Source: Spiroplasma ixodetis Y32 (GTDB lineage Bacteria; Bacillota_I; Bacilli_A; Mycoplasmatales; VBWQ01). Taken from it: a DNA stretch of 64,000 nt. The DNA is taken from the NCBI RefSeq assembly GCF_030316605.1, contig NZ_CP127039.1, positions 1,674,001-1,738,000 of the forward strand, read 5' to 3'. The position numbers were made by a program, and so were the translations under genes. Below are positions 9,744-21,000 of the stretch, in pieces. The notes under the pieces were generated by a model. It ran no database searches, was not told the origin of the DNA, and saw nothing but the letters and a program-made list of their open reading frames with translations. Every line of letters begins with the position of its first letter. Position 1 is the first letter of the stretch.

Positions 9744-11279
9744 ATGAGTATTGTCACAATTGAGAATTTAACACATGCTAATGGTGGAAAAGTTTTATAT
9801 AAAAACGCCACTTTACAAATTAATAAAGGTGAACATGTGGCATTAATTGGTATGAATGGTGTTGGTAAAACAACGTTATTAAATATTATTAATGGAACAG
9901 TATCTGCAGATCATATTAATTTAAATATTCATCCTAAAATTAAAATTGGGTATTTGGATCAACATCAAGAGGTTAATTTAGAATTAACAGTTTTACAATA
10001 TTTGCGTGAAAGTTATCAAAAACTTTTTGAACGTGAACAACAAATGGAAAACTTATATTCAGAAATGGCTAATAATTATAGTGAAGAGTTATTAACGAAA
10101 GCAATGAAAATTCAAGATGAATTGACACACCAAGGATTTGATACTATTAGTAAAAAAATTGGTCGTTTAGTTGATGGATTGGGTATTAATTTACAACTTT
10201 TAGAACAAACTTTAGGTAGTTTAAGTGGTGGTCAAAGAGCAAAAGTGTTATTAGCAAAATTATTATTAAATGAAGATGATTTTTTATTACTTGATGAACC
10301 AACTAATTTTTTGGATATTGAACAAATTAATTGATTAGCTAAGTTTTTACAAAATTACCCTAGTGCATTTTTATTGGTGTCACATGATCGTAATTTTATT
10401 AATACAACATGTAATATTATTTTAGATATTGATAATTATATGATTACTCGTTATGTTGGTAATTTTGAAAGTTTTTTAGAACAAAAAAGTTTACATCATC
10501 GTCAATATGAATCAGCATATTCAAATCAAAAGAAATTAATTGAAAAATTAGAAACTTATATTAGTAAAAATGCAGCACGTGCTTCAACTGCTAAAAGTGC
10601 TGAATCAAGAAGAAAACAATTATCTAAAATTAATGTTTTAGAAAAACAGCAAATCCAGTCTCCTCCAAAGTTTTATTTTAAGTATTATAAAACAACAAGT
10701 TCAATTGCTGTCCAAGCTAAAAACCTTGAAATAGGTTATCATAAACCATTAATTAAGCCACTTACTTTTGTTATTAAGACTGGTAGTAAGTGAGTTGTTA
10801 AAGGGTATAATGGAATTGGTAAAACTACTTTCTTGCAAACGTTAGCTGGTAATATTCCAGCACTTGCTGGAAATATTAATTTAGATGATCGAATGCAAGT
10901 AGCCTATTTTCATCAAACTGAAGTAATGACTAGTACTACTCCATTTAATTATTTAAAAGAATTAGATATTAAATTAAATGATGTTGAGATTAGAAGAATT
11001 TTAGCAAGTTTTGGTTTGCGTAGTAATTTAGTAATGAAACCAATGAACTTACTTTCTGGTGGTGAACAAACTAAGGTTAGATTAGCAGCATTGGCATTAA
11101 AACCTTACAACTTATTAATTTTAGATGAACCAACTAATCATATTGATGTTTTAGCTAAAGAGTCTTTATTAAAAGCATTGCAAGAATTTGAAGGCACTGT
11201 ATTATTGACAACTCATGATACTAATTTTAATAATAGTTGAGTTGATGGGGTTTTAGATTTTGAAAAATTAATAAATTAG
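9744..11279 (+). CDS. ABC-F family ATPase (ribosome-associated type)
   Basis: A 511-residue soluble protein with two ATP-binding cassettes and no membrane segment. Cassette 1 has GMNGVGKTT (Walker A), LSGGQRAKVLLAKLL and FLLLDEPTNFLD. Cassette 2 has GYNGIGKTT, LSGGEQTKVRLAAL and LLILDEPTNHID. Between them lies a charged linker rich in Lys/Gln (residues ~245-310), as in Uup/EttA/YkpA proteins that act on the ribosome. The start at 9744 was preferred over ATG 9732 because GAGGT lies 5-9 bases before it. TGA=Trp codons occur at three or more sites. It ends at a strong bidirectional terminator. Confidence 0.85.
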
Positions 11280-11333
11280 TGAAATTAAAATAGTTATTTT
11301 TAATATTTAATTTCATTATACATTTAAACAAAT

Positions 11334-11374
11334 AAAAAAAACTTATAACTAAATCTTAGTTATAAGTTTTTTTT
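11334..11374. terminator. Bidirectional rho-independent terminator
   Basis: ACTTATAACTAA (11341-11352) and TTAGTTATAAGT (11356-11367) form a perfect 12-bp stem with a 3-nt loop, flanked by A7 on the left and T7 on the right. It serves the ABC-F gene (+) and the convergent small gene (-). Confidence 0.9.
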
Positions 11375-11385
11375 ATTTGTTTAAA

Positions 11386-11658
11386 TTATCCTTTACGATT
11401 ACGGTCGTCACGGTCTCGTCTGCTAAATCCACCACTGTTTCCTCAACTAGAATCACCACGGTCAGAACGTGGTCTAAAGTTTCCACGATCAGAAGAATTT
11501 CTGTCCCCTTGTGTTCTTGCTCCACGTTCAACAAAACGTTTTTCACGTTCTTCTGTGATTTTTACAAGTGTTGTTAAACTTGCATTAATAATAATTACTG
11601 TTTCTTTTAAAACTTTAATTTCTTCTAATAATGCTTCTATTGTTTGATTGTTTTCCAT
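11386..11658 (-). CDS. Small coiled-coil protein with Arg/Gly/Asp-rich tail
   Basis: A 90-residue protein. Residues 1-45 form a predicted coiled coil (MENNQTIEALLEEIKVLKE), followed by EEREKRFVERGARTQG and a low-complexity tail of repeated RD, RGD and RSD units ending RRDRDDRNRKG. RG/RD-rich tails often bind nucleic acid, but no family is recognised. ATG 11658 follows AGAGG; an in-frame ATG at 11736 would extend it by 26 residues. A TGA Trp codon lies in the tail. Confidence 0.65.
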
Positions 11659-11878
11659 TAACAATGCCTCTTCTTTCTGGCGCCTAATTGATAAATCTGA
11701 TAATAATATCTGATATAATGAGATATTAATAAGCACTTAATTAAGTATAGCATTAAAATTAAAATTGTATAGTATATAGTCATATATTTTATGTAGATTA
11801 GACACACTTTTTGGACTAATAAAAGTTTTTATAACTTTATATTATTAGTTGAGGTGTAGTTTAAAATGAAATATTTAT

Positions 11879-12819
11879 CGGACTTCTCCCCACATGTACT
11901 TGTGGAGGAAACAATGAAATTGAATGAGTTCAACAATGCTTTTCAAACAGAACAGGATTGTTTAAAATATATAGCAAGTTTGAAGAAAAACAAATGTATC
12001 ATGTGTTCTTGAACAAGTTTGAATACTTCTAATTTAAGAAGAATAAGATGTTTGAAATGTCATCAAACATTTAGTATTCTTCATGGCACCATTTTTTACA
12101 AGTCACAAACACCTTTGAGATTTTGATTTTATCTCATCTTTAGATGAATAAACACCAAACATGGAATTACATCAACTGATGTTGCAAAAGAATTGGGTGT
12201 GACTTTGAAAACTGCTTGAAGAATGGGTCATCAAATCAGAAATCGTATTGCCAAACAAGAACATCAATTTATTGTTGAGGGCATAGTGCAAATGGATGAA
12301 ATGTATCTTTCACATATGGGTTTTAAAAAACAAGGAAGATCTTTGATAAATAAAACATTAATTGTTGGGATTTATGAAAAAACAACCAATAATTTAATTG
12401 TGAAAGTAATCAAAAACGCAAAAAGTAAAAATCTTTTGCAGTTTGCAAGAAACCATATTTCTTCAAAGTGTGATGTACATACTGATTCTTGAAAAGGATA
12501 TCGTGATTTCAAATCACTTTTCCCTAATCACAAAACAGTTAACCATCAAGATGGTTATGTTTCAAAAATTGGCGTAAATACCAATCAAATTGAATCAGTA
12601 TGAAAACATATACGAAGAACATTTAAAACACATATCAAAGTTGCAAAACATCATGTTCATTTATATGCCAAAGAAGCTGCATATAAATTCAACAAGATAC
12701 CTACTTTTGAAACTGTAATGCTATGTTTCATTTAAAAATGTGGGGAGAAGTCCGTAGATAGGCTTTTCTCAGCATTTATGTGATAAAATTTAAAAATAGT
12801 ACATAAAGGGAGAAAAGCC
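11879..12819 (+). mobile_element. IS1595-family element, copy 2
   Basis: A 941-bp full-length form from CGGACTTCTCCCCACAT to GAGAAAAGCC. The flanks ATATTTAT and ATATTTAA are an 8-bp target duplication with one difference. The right end has the inner repeat GGGGAGAAGTCCG, then TAGATA, then the hairpin tail. Confidence 0.9.
11914..12735 (+). CDS. IS1595-family DDE transposase, copy 2
   Basis: A 273-residue protein, intact by inspection, with the zinc ribbon and DDE residues of copy 1. It differs at the MGHQIRN motif (Gln for Glu) just before the catalytic core and at one position near the C-terminus. TGA codons encode Trp. Confidence 0.88.
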
Positions 12820-12927
12820 ATATTTAATTAATAGTGCTGATTTTAATAAATTTGATTATAAATTTAACAAGTTTGTAGAAAAGTATAAAAATGATAAAAA
12901 TATTTGGAATGGCAACACTTTTTAGGA

Positions 12928-13689
12928 TTATTTTTTGGTAGACATTTGTGCTTGGTATTTGATGGGGGTTAAGTAGTTTAGAGTGCTGTGAATTCTTATG
13001 TTGTTATATCAGTTGATGTAATCAAATAATTCTAATTTTAATTGGATTAATGATGTAAAATTTCTATCATTAATAAACTCTGTCTTAAAAGTTTTGAAAG
13101 TTGCTTCAGCAACAGCATTATCATAAGGACAGCCTTTTTTGCTTAAAGAACGATTAAAATTGAATGCTAATAAAAGTTTATCAATCATTTTATTGTTAAA
13201 TTCATTGCCACGATCACTATGAAATATTTCAATATCTTTTAAACAGCGATTTGATTGCATAAATGCTTGATTTACTAATGATGCATCTTTTTTAACTCCA
13301 ACACTATGTCCAATAATTTCGCAGTTAAATAGGTCAATTAATAAGCAAATATAGTTTCATTTACCATTAACTTGAACATAAGTTAAATCACTAACACTAA
13401 CTTCATTTTTAATTCTATTATTAAAGTTTCTATTAACAAGATTGGTTATTTGACTATCATTAACTTTATTATGATGATTTTTGAATGATAATTTAGTGTA
13501 TTTTGATATTAAATTATGCTTATTCATAATTTCTTTAATTTTTCTGCGTGATAAATAAATTTCTTGGTTTGCTAGTATGACTTTTAATCTTCTTGTTCCA
13601 TAAACTTCTTTATTTTCTTTAAAAGCACTAATAACAGCTTGTTCATAAATATTATTTTGATTTTTTTCTTTTTTCTTTAAATTAAAATA
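12928..13689 (-). pseudogene. IS3 orfB transposase (rve domain), split copy A
   Basis: It encodes the IS150-type catalytic domain: VSDLTYVQVNGKW, FHSDRGNEFNN and KGCPYDNAVAEATFKTFKTE (the DDE signature), ending NYLTPIKYQAQMSTKK. Residues upstream of NLKKKEKNQNN are separated from it by IS1595 copy 3 and continue at 14639-14730. Confidence 0.8.
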
Positions 13690-14630
13690 CGGACTTCTCC
13701 CCACATGTACTTGTGGAGGAAACAATGAAATTGAATGAATTCAACAATGCTTTTCAAACAGAACAGGATTGTTTAAAATATATAGCAAGTTTGAAGAAAA
13801 ACAAATGTATCATGTGTTCTTGAACAAGTTTGAATACTTCTAATTTAAGAAGAATAAGATGTTTGAAATGTCATCAAACATTTAGTATTCTTCATGGCAC
13901 CATTTTTTACAAGTCACAAACACCTTTGAGATTTTGATTTTATCTCATCTTTAGATAAATAAACACCAAACATGGAATTACATCAACTGATGTTGCAAAA
14001 GAATTGGGTGTGACTTTGAAAACTGCTTGAAGAATGGGTCATGAAATCAGAAATCGTATTGCCAAACAAGAACATCAATTTATTGTTGAGGGCATAGTGC
14101 AAATGGATGAAATGTATCTTTCACATATGGGTTTTAAAAAACAAGGAAAATCTTTGATAAATAAAACATTAATTGTTGGGATTTATGAAAAAACAACCAA
14201 TAATTTAATTGTGAAAGTAATCAAAAACGCAAAAAGTAAAAATCTTTTGCAGTTTGCAAGAAACCATATTTCTTCAAAGTGTGATGTACATACTGATTCT
14301 TGAAAAGGATATCGTGATTTCAAATCACTTTTCCCTAATCACAAAACAGTTAACCATCAAGATGGTTATGTTTCAAAAATTGGCGTAAATACCAATCAAA
14401 TTGAATCAGTATGAAAACATATACGAAGAACATTTAAAACACATATCAAAGTTGCAAAACATCATGTTCATTTATATGCCAAAGAAGCTGCATATAAATT
14501 CAACAAGATACCTACTTTTGAAACTGTAATGCTATGTTTCATTTAAAAATGTGGGGAGAAGTCCGTAGATAGGCTTTTCTCAGCATTTATGTGATAAAAT
14601 TTAAAAATAGTACATAAAGGGAGAAAAGCC
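13690..14630 (+). mobile_element. IS1595-family element, copy 3 (inside IS3 copy A)
   Basis: A 941-bp full-length form with a perfect 8-bp target duplication TTAAAATA (13682-13689 and 14631-14638). The duplication includes the base after the hairpin tail, so the tail is part of the mobile unit. Confidence 0.92.
13725..14546 (+). pseudogene. IS1595-family transposase, copy 3 (nonsense mutant)
   Basis: Codon 78, TGA (Trp) in all other copies, is TAA at 13956-13958. That is a true stop in this genetic code, so the transposase is truncated before its catalytic domain. The rest of the frame is intact, with one further change (Arg to Lys in KKQGKSL). Confidence 0.88.
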
Positions 14631-14638
14631 TTAAAATA

Positions 14639-15003
14639 ATAAGTTGATTTAGAGATTTTTAAAAAACGACACATTGTGCGAATTTTATATTTAGATTTAT
14701 TTTTAACAATAATTTCTATTTTCTGCCTATTATTAGTGCTGCTTGCTTTAAAATATCATTTTCCATTCGTAACTGTTTTAATTCTTTATTTGTTTGAATT
14801 AATTGTTTTTCTAAATCAGAAAGATTATCTTTAATTTTAAAACTACCTGAATTAGTAAATTGCTTAATTCATTTATAAGTAACTGCTCTTGTAAGATTAT
14901 ACTCTTTAACAAGGCAAGATATTGATTTACCACTTTGATATAAAGCTACCTATTTGCTTTTTAAATTCGTTGGTATATGAGTTAATATTGGCCATAATTA
15001 TAA
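14639..15003 (-). pseudogene. IS3 orfA and start of orfB, copy A
   Basis: It reads as orfA: INSYTNEFKKQ, QSGKSISCLVKEYN, WIKQFTNSGSFKIKDNLS, QLIQTNKELKQLRMENDI, with an HTH and a leucine-zipper-like helix. Compared with copy C (30934), one extra G near 14952 shifts the frame early in orfA, so this copy is inactive. Confidence 0.7.
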
Positions 15004-15071
15004 TTCCTTTCTTTTCACTAATTTGTTCACTTGTCTACGTAATTAGTGTCCAATAAAGTGTAACTCATCCA

Positions 15072-15498
15072 TACTTATTGTTATCCATCTGAACAAGCAC
15101 AAACCAGAGATATTGTAAATGCTACTAAAAATGCTTTAAATTTTTATGAAAAATTGGGAATTAAAATTAAAAGGATTAGAACTGATAATGGTAGTCAATA
15201 TGTTAATACATCTTGTGGAAAACCACAAAGGAATCGTTGATTTACAAATTTTTGTAATAAAAAAGGTATAGTTCATGAAACTACACCGTTTAGATCACCA
15301 CAGAGTAATGGTAAGATTGAAAGATTTCATAGAAATTGAAGTAATTTATTTGAAATAAAACCATATTTAAATAGTGATTTTAGTTTATTTCAAAAATTAG
15401 TTAATTCTTTTCAAGAATATTATAACAATTCTAAACCACATAAATCATTAGGGTTAATGACTCCTATGGATTATTTTGATAAACTTTTATTAGATTAA
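15072..15498 (+). pseudogene. C-terminal catalytic fragment of IS481-like transposase
   Basis: An open frame without a start: SEQAQTRDIVNATKNALNFY, IRTDNGSQYVNTSCG, GIVHETTPFRSPQSNGKIER, PHKSLGLMTPMDYFDKLLLD. The D and the E of an rve catalytic triad are visible (DNGSQY; NGKIERFHR); the first D is missing. It is the 3' part of the gene that begins at 11866. Confidence 0.75.
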
Positions 15499-15625
15499 AA
15501 ATAGTCCAAAATGTCTGTACTACCTTACAATAGTCATATATTTTATAGTTAAAAATAATTATTATTATGATAACTATTATTTTTTTATTAAATATCTAGT
15601 AAATAATATTATTAAAATTAGTTTT

Positions 15626-17758
15626 TTATTTCACTAGAGTAATACTTTTAAATTTAAAAGTACGTATACCTTGAAAATCAATTAAATTTTCAATATCAAT
15701 AGCAGTGATAATAAAATGATATGTAGTGTTTTTAATTTTATATGTAAAATCATATTTTAAATTAATTGTTTCAATATTATTGATGGTAGTTTTAGTCATA
15801 GTAATATTAGAAGTATTACCTATTTTTTTATTAATGCCGGTTGTGTTATCAGCATCAAAATAAACTTCATAGTTATCTTTAATTCATTGATTATTATTAG
15901 CAGTAATAATATTTTTAATTCCTAATTTATGACTTTCATCAGTAGTACCAAGTAATAAATTTAAGATATTATTTAGTTGACTGTTTGGTTCAAGCATAGT
16001 TTTTTGTAAAATATCAAGTATTGAACCCTGAGTAAAAGTTGGATATTCTGGATCATCTTTATTAATATGTCCACCTAATGATTTATATAATTCTTCGACA
16101 TCGGTTGCTGTTACATCACTTTTATTAATTATGTTTTTTAGAGTAACAATAGTATCATTTTTAAAAATTATTAAGAGACCAGTAGTATTATTAAATAAAA
16201 AATTCTCTAAATCTTGTAAATCAATATTAATACCTTCATTACCTGGATATTGTTCTGAAATTTTGGTAATTAGATCAGTAATGCTAGTAATAATGTTTTT
16301 AACACTATCTGTATTAATTTCTTTGATAATAGTATCAATTAAGTCATAAGGTTTATACATTTCATCACCAATCAGTCCTCCTAAAGTTAAATTTACTGGT
16401 AAAGAAATTGGATTTGGTATTGTTAAATTAAGTTTAAGATCATAAAGGAATGTATCAAAACCACGAGTTTCTGCTGTAGTTTTACCAAATACGGTTAGAA
16501 GTATTTGTTTTAATTTTTCTGGTTGGTTAATTAAAGAATTTATAGTATTAATAATATCAAGTAAATTATAGCTACCAGCACTTGGCTTTGATGGATAACC
16601 ATTACTAATTGTTAAGTTTTTAACACCTTCAGTAATATCTGGCATATCTAATATTCATTTTTTAATAACCGGAATAATTGCTTCAATAATTGTTAAGATA
16701 TAAAGTGGGTTAGTTAAAAGATAGGGAAGGTATCTTTCAACATCAGTAAAAAAACCTTTATCATCAAAATCAACTTTTATGTTATTTGGAACCAGTCAAC
16801 TTCCATCAAGTGTTATATGTTCTGAAAGAATGCCACCTAAATATCGTGGAGTTTTACCATCTTTACCAAAAATTTTATTGTCTTCACTCATTTTTCAAAA
16901 CAAGTAATTAATTAAAGTGCCACCATGATATAAATCATAATCTTGTTTTGATTTTCAATCACTTACTTTATGACCAGGAAATTTACCTAAAGTTGGACTT
17001 ATTTTTCATCTTTCTCCATTATTTCAATCACTATAAGGTTGACCACTATCATCTTTTCAATTATTCATAAACTTAGTTAATGTTTCTTCATCAGTGGGTG
17101 TAGAAGTTTGTTGATCAGATCAACTGCCATTGACTAAATTACCAAATATTCTAGTTAGCGGATTTAAAAAATTAGAACCATAGTTATTAATTAAATTAGC
17201 AACTAATTGTAATCCAGCTGGTAAAGTGCTTAAGTCACTTTGTAATGATTTTAAAAAACTAGAAATGGGGTCCATACCAGCACCTACAACTATATTTTCT
17301 AATTGTGGATTAGCCATAATTGATATAGTTCTAATATAATCAAGTGATAAAAAAACATCATTAACTTGCTTTTTACTATTGATGGTTTTAGTTAATTCAC
17401 CTGTTCCAGAAGCTTTAAAAAAATTATCAGAATCAAAATTATTTACATCAATTTTTCCATTTTCCCCTCAACGTGTTTGTAAATCACCTCAATTATCTAA
17501 ACTAGTATTTTTAGTTAAATTATTAATACTATTATTTTTAATTTTTCCCATAATATCATCATTAGTACTACTAGTATCAGCACCTAACTCTTTTGACATA
17601 ACCATACTTTTAATTAAAGCAGAAGTTTGGTCAGCAAAACTTTTAGCGATACTATTAGTTGCACGGTTAACATAAAAATTAAAGGTACAAGCTGATAGAG
17701 GTAAAATAGTGGCACTTGCTATTAAGATAATTCCTAATTTGGTAAATACTTTTTTCAT
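15626..17758 (-). CDS. Large lipoprotein, Spiroplasma-type
   Basis: A 710-residue lipoprotein. The N-terminus MKKVFTKLG, hydrophobic core and lipobox LSAC (Cys24) predict export and lipid anchoring to the outer face of the membrane. The rest is hydrophilic, Asn/Thr-rich and without repeats; several hydrophobic helices such as LYILTIIEAIIPVIKKWI near residues 350-370 could be amphipathic packing helices. An AAGGAG ribosome-binding site lies 8 bases before the ATG. It is divergent from the giant FtsX-like permease at 18082, with 323 bp between them, suggesting joint function as a surface substrate-binding or export partner. Function is not known; no enzymatic motif is seen. Confidence 0.75.
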
Positions 17759-18081
17759 AGCAGTTCTCCTTAAATAAAGTGTTATTTTTGTCAATTTTAT
17801 TTTACTAAAATTTAATACATTTAACTCTGAAAATAATTAAATTCATTTCTTATAAATTGTATCATTAGTTATTTTAATTTTAAAATTATTTAAATAAACA
17901 ATTTAAATATGGTAATATATCAAACAGAGAAAAATTAAACATTATAAAAACTATCTATTATTTATTTTAAAATTATCCTATATATTAATTTTGTATAAGT
18001 GTGATATTATTAATCCATATGTGAACTTAATAATTAAAATTAAATGCAAAATTTTAATTTCAGGAATTAGGGAGAACTGTA
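17759..18081. promoter_or_regulatory. Divergent intergenic region
   Basis: 323 bp of AT-rich DNA between the start codons of the lipoprotein (-) and the permease (+). It must hold both promoters. TATATTAATTTTGTATAAG and similar -10-like boxes are present but none is decisive. No gene or RNA is seen. Confidence 0.5.
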
Positions 18082-21000
18082 ATGGCAAGGTTAAATAAAC
18101 GCGAAAAAGCGAATAATAAAAAAATGGTGTCTACTAATAAAAAAGCAAAAAAAAGTTTATTTAAGAATGCGTTACTATTAAAGCAGACTTTAGTTGCTAC
18201 GTGAAAAAGTAAATTACAATTAGTTATTTTATTATTACTTACTGCTTTTGCAACTTCGTTGGTTACTGGAAGTTGAATATCGTACGTTAGAATGATTGAA
18301 GGAAGCAATCAATTAGGATTAAATGATCTTAAGTTTGATGCTGTTTTACCTTATTCACCAGTGTCACAAGGTATTAAACAAATTGCTAATCAAGCTTTTA
18401 GTTTAAAATTAGGTCGATTTTATGTTCAAAATGGAACTGATAGTAAAAGCACTAAAGCGCTTTATTTTGATGATACAAAAATAGGCACAGATCAAGAAAT
18501 CCTACCAATCACTAAAGATAACTTAACTATTGATTATACTCGTGATAATATAGGTAATATTACTGGGTTTAATGATATAAGATGAACAAATCCGGATAAT
18601 CCTTTAGTTTTTAATTTGAATAATAATAATGTTAAAGCAAGCATATATGGTCAATTATTATTAAAGTCAAAAAATGCTGCTAATGAGAATTTAAAAAATC
18701 ATTTTAAAACAGCAGCAGATGATTTATATCGTGATGTTTTTTTAAAAAAAACAGCACCCAATATTCTTCAATCTATTAATACTTTTATTAAGGAATGGAT
18801 TACAAAACATTCAACAGATCCGATATTAAAGGAGACTGATAATGATAAAGTTACCACTTGAATTTTAGAAAATAAAATAAATTTTAGATCTTCTTCTAAT
18901 GATGCTACTATTCCTGATAGTGTTAATTTACAAGATCAAACACAAAGAGATGAACTTTTTGTTAAAATAGTTAAAGAAACCGATCCTGATCCAAGATTGG
19001 ATAGTGATTATGGTATGAATGGTCAATGAATGAGAATTTATCGTAATTTTTCTGCAACAGAACAGGATAGTAATATTTATACTAATTTTACTAATACTTC
19101 TATTGGTTATCATTCACCTTTTAACTATAATATGATTAGTGATGGAAATGAAAGAGACGCATTTTCTACATACTTAGTTCGTGCAGCTGCAGCCTTACAA
19201 ATGCGTGATTTATATGTTCGTAATCAATTTACTGCCAGTGCTGGGGTAATTAATAATACTCAAATTAATACTAAGATTATTGATATTGGTTTACCTAATG
19301 CTTTAAATCATACTAATTTAAAAGTATTTGAAGGTGTTGCACCAACAAGTAAAAATGAGGTAGCTATTACGCCACAATATGCAAGAAAAAATAAACGTAA
19401 TAAAGCATATAGACCAGGTGATGATATTAATATTAATGGTACTGCCTTTATTGTTAGTGGTATTGGTGGTGATGCTTATGATATTTATCCAACAATTAGT
19501 GATTTAGATCCAATTCCTAATACGAGAACTGAATTTATTGCTTATGTTACACCTTCAGCATGAAATGATGGAGAATGATATAAGAGTGCAGATAAAACTG
19601 ATAATACTTTAATGTATTTTACAAAATGAAATAATATTCCTAAAAATAGTATTCATGAATTTGATGTTGATTTATTTAATGATTTTTTTCAAAAAACAAT
19701 ATTTAGTGATAATGGTGTTAGTGATTTAAATCAAAATGATTATAATAAGTACTTAGTTGAGAAATATAGTAATATAAATCTAACAGCACAGTCATCTTCT
19801 GATTACCTTATTAATCCAAATCCTGTAGTTACAAGTAGTAATAGTCAGTTTTCAATTTATAGTAGTAAAGAAAAGATATTTAATTCAGCAATAATTGGAT
19901 TTTTATTTGCAGCAATAGCAGGAGTATTATTGTTATTAACAGTTGTTATTTTCATTACCACTTTAATTGTTAAAAAAGCAATTCAACATGGACAAGTTTC
20001 AATGGGTATTTTAAAATCAATAGGTTATAAAACATGACAAATTACGATTTCTTATTTGGCATATCCATTATTAACACTATTAATTGCAATTCCAATTGGC
20101 TGAATTGTTGGTCTTGTAATTCAGGTATATTTAACTGAGATTTTTAATACTTTATTTGTTTTACCATATAATGTTTTTAATTTTGATGTTGTTCCATTAT
20201 TTATTTCAATTGTTTTAATTATTTGTTTTATTACAATTGTTACTTTATTAACTGCCTTTCGTCTTTTAAAACGTGATCCTCTATTTTTAATTAAAAAAGA
20301 TAGTGATTTGGCTTTAGGTGTTCCTAAAAGTAGAGCTAGCAAGTTTTTACAAAATAATTTTCGTCTTCGTTTTTTATTATCATTATCAAAAACTAGTTGA
20401 AAAAAAATTTTAGTTACTTCAGGAGTTATTACTTTAGCTTCACTTTCAATTGTAGCAACAACACTAGTTCCTGCCACTATTAATAGTTTAAAAGTTAATT
20501 ATTTCAAAACTCAAAAATATAAAAATTATTATGAGTATCAAACACCAATGCCAAATATGCCAATGAGTAAATATGGATTATATTCATGAGATTTTTTTAA
20601 TCGACCAAACGGTGAGAAATATTATCCAACTTATGGTGCTATGCCTTGACCTGAAGATAAAATTGTTTATGATGAGAAAAAGGCACGTGTTGGATGATAT
20701 AATCCATTATTGTTTAAAAAAGAAAAATTAACTAATAATTTTGCTGATGTTTTTACTTTTGATTCATCTTTTCCTGAATCTGAAAGAGCAGAGTTTATAA
20801 AAAAAATGTCCTCTTATTATCAAGAACAATCAACAGGGACATTAGATGTTAATGATTTAGTTTGATCATATAGTTGATTAGGTGGCAAAGCTTTTAGTAA
20901 TCAGTTAATAACTGATTTAAGTAAAGAAGATAATACACCATCAAAAATATTTTCATATAATATTGTTAATTTTGCAAGTGGCCAATTACCTAATATTTTG

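Larger units (their letters stand above)
11866..12904 (+). pseudogene. N-terminal fragment of IS481-like transposase
   Basis: Removing IS1595 copy 2 and one copy of its target duplication restores an open frame from ATG 11866: MKYLINSADFNKFDYKFNKF, then VEKYKNDKNI. It is cut at 12904 by the IS3 insertion. The catalytic remainder of the same gene is at 15072-15498. Confidence 0.5.
12905..15071 (-). mobile_element. IS3-family (IS150-like) element, copy A, interrupted by IS1595 copy 3
   Basis: The ends TGGAATGGCAACACTTTT and (reverse complement of the right end) TGGATGAGTTACACTTTA are imperfect terminal repeats. The 4-bp flanks TATT and TACT are a near-match to a target duplication. Copy 3 of IS1595 splits orfB at 13690. 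The joined IS3 is about 1.2 kb. Confidence 0.8.
11793..15530 (+). mobile_element. IS481-like element, disrupted by nested insertions
   Basis: The left end GTAGATTAGACACACTTTTT and the right end (reverse complement GTAGTACAGACATTTTGGAC) are related terminal repeats. They are flanked by a 16-bp direct repeat TAGTCATATATTTTAT (11777-11792 and 15531-15546). Inside lie IS1595 copy 2, an IS3 element and, within the IS3, IS1595 copy 3. Without these the host element is about 0.6 kb or more. The same left end recurs at 31341-31402. Confidence 0.65.
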
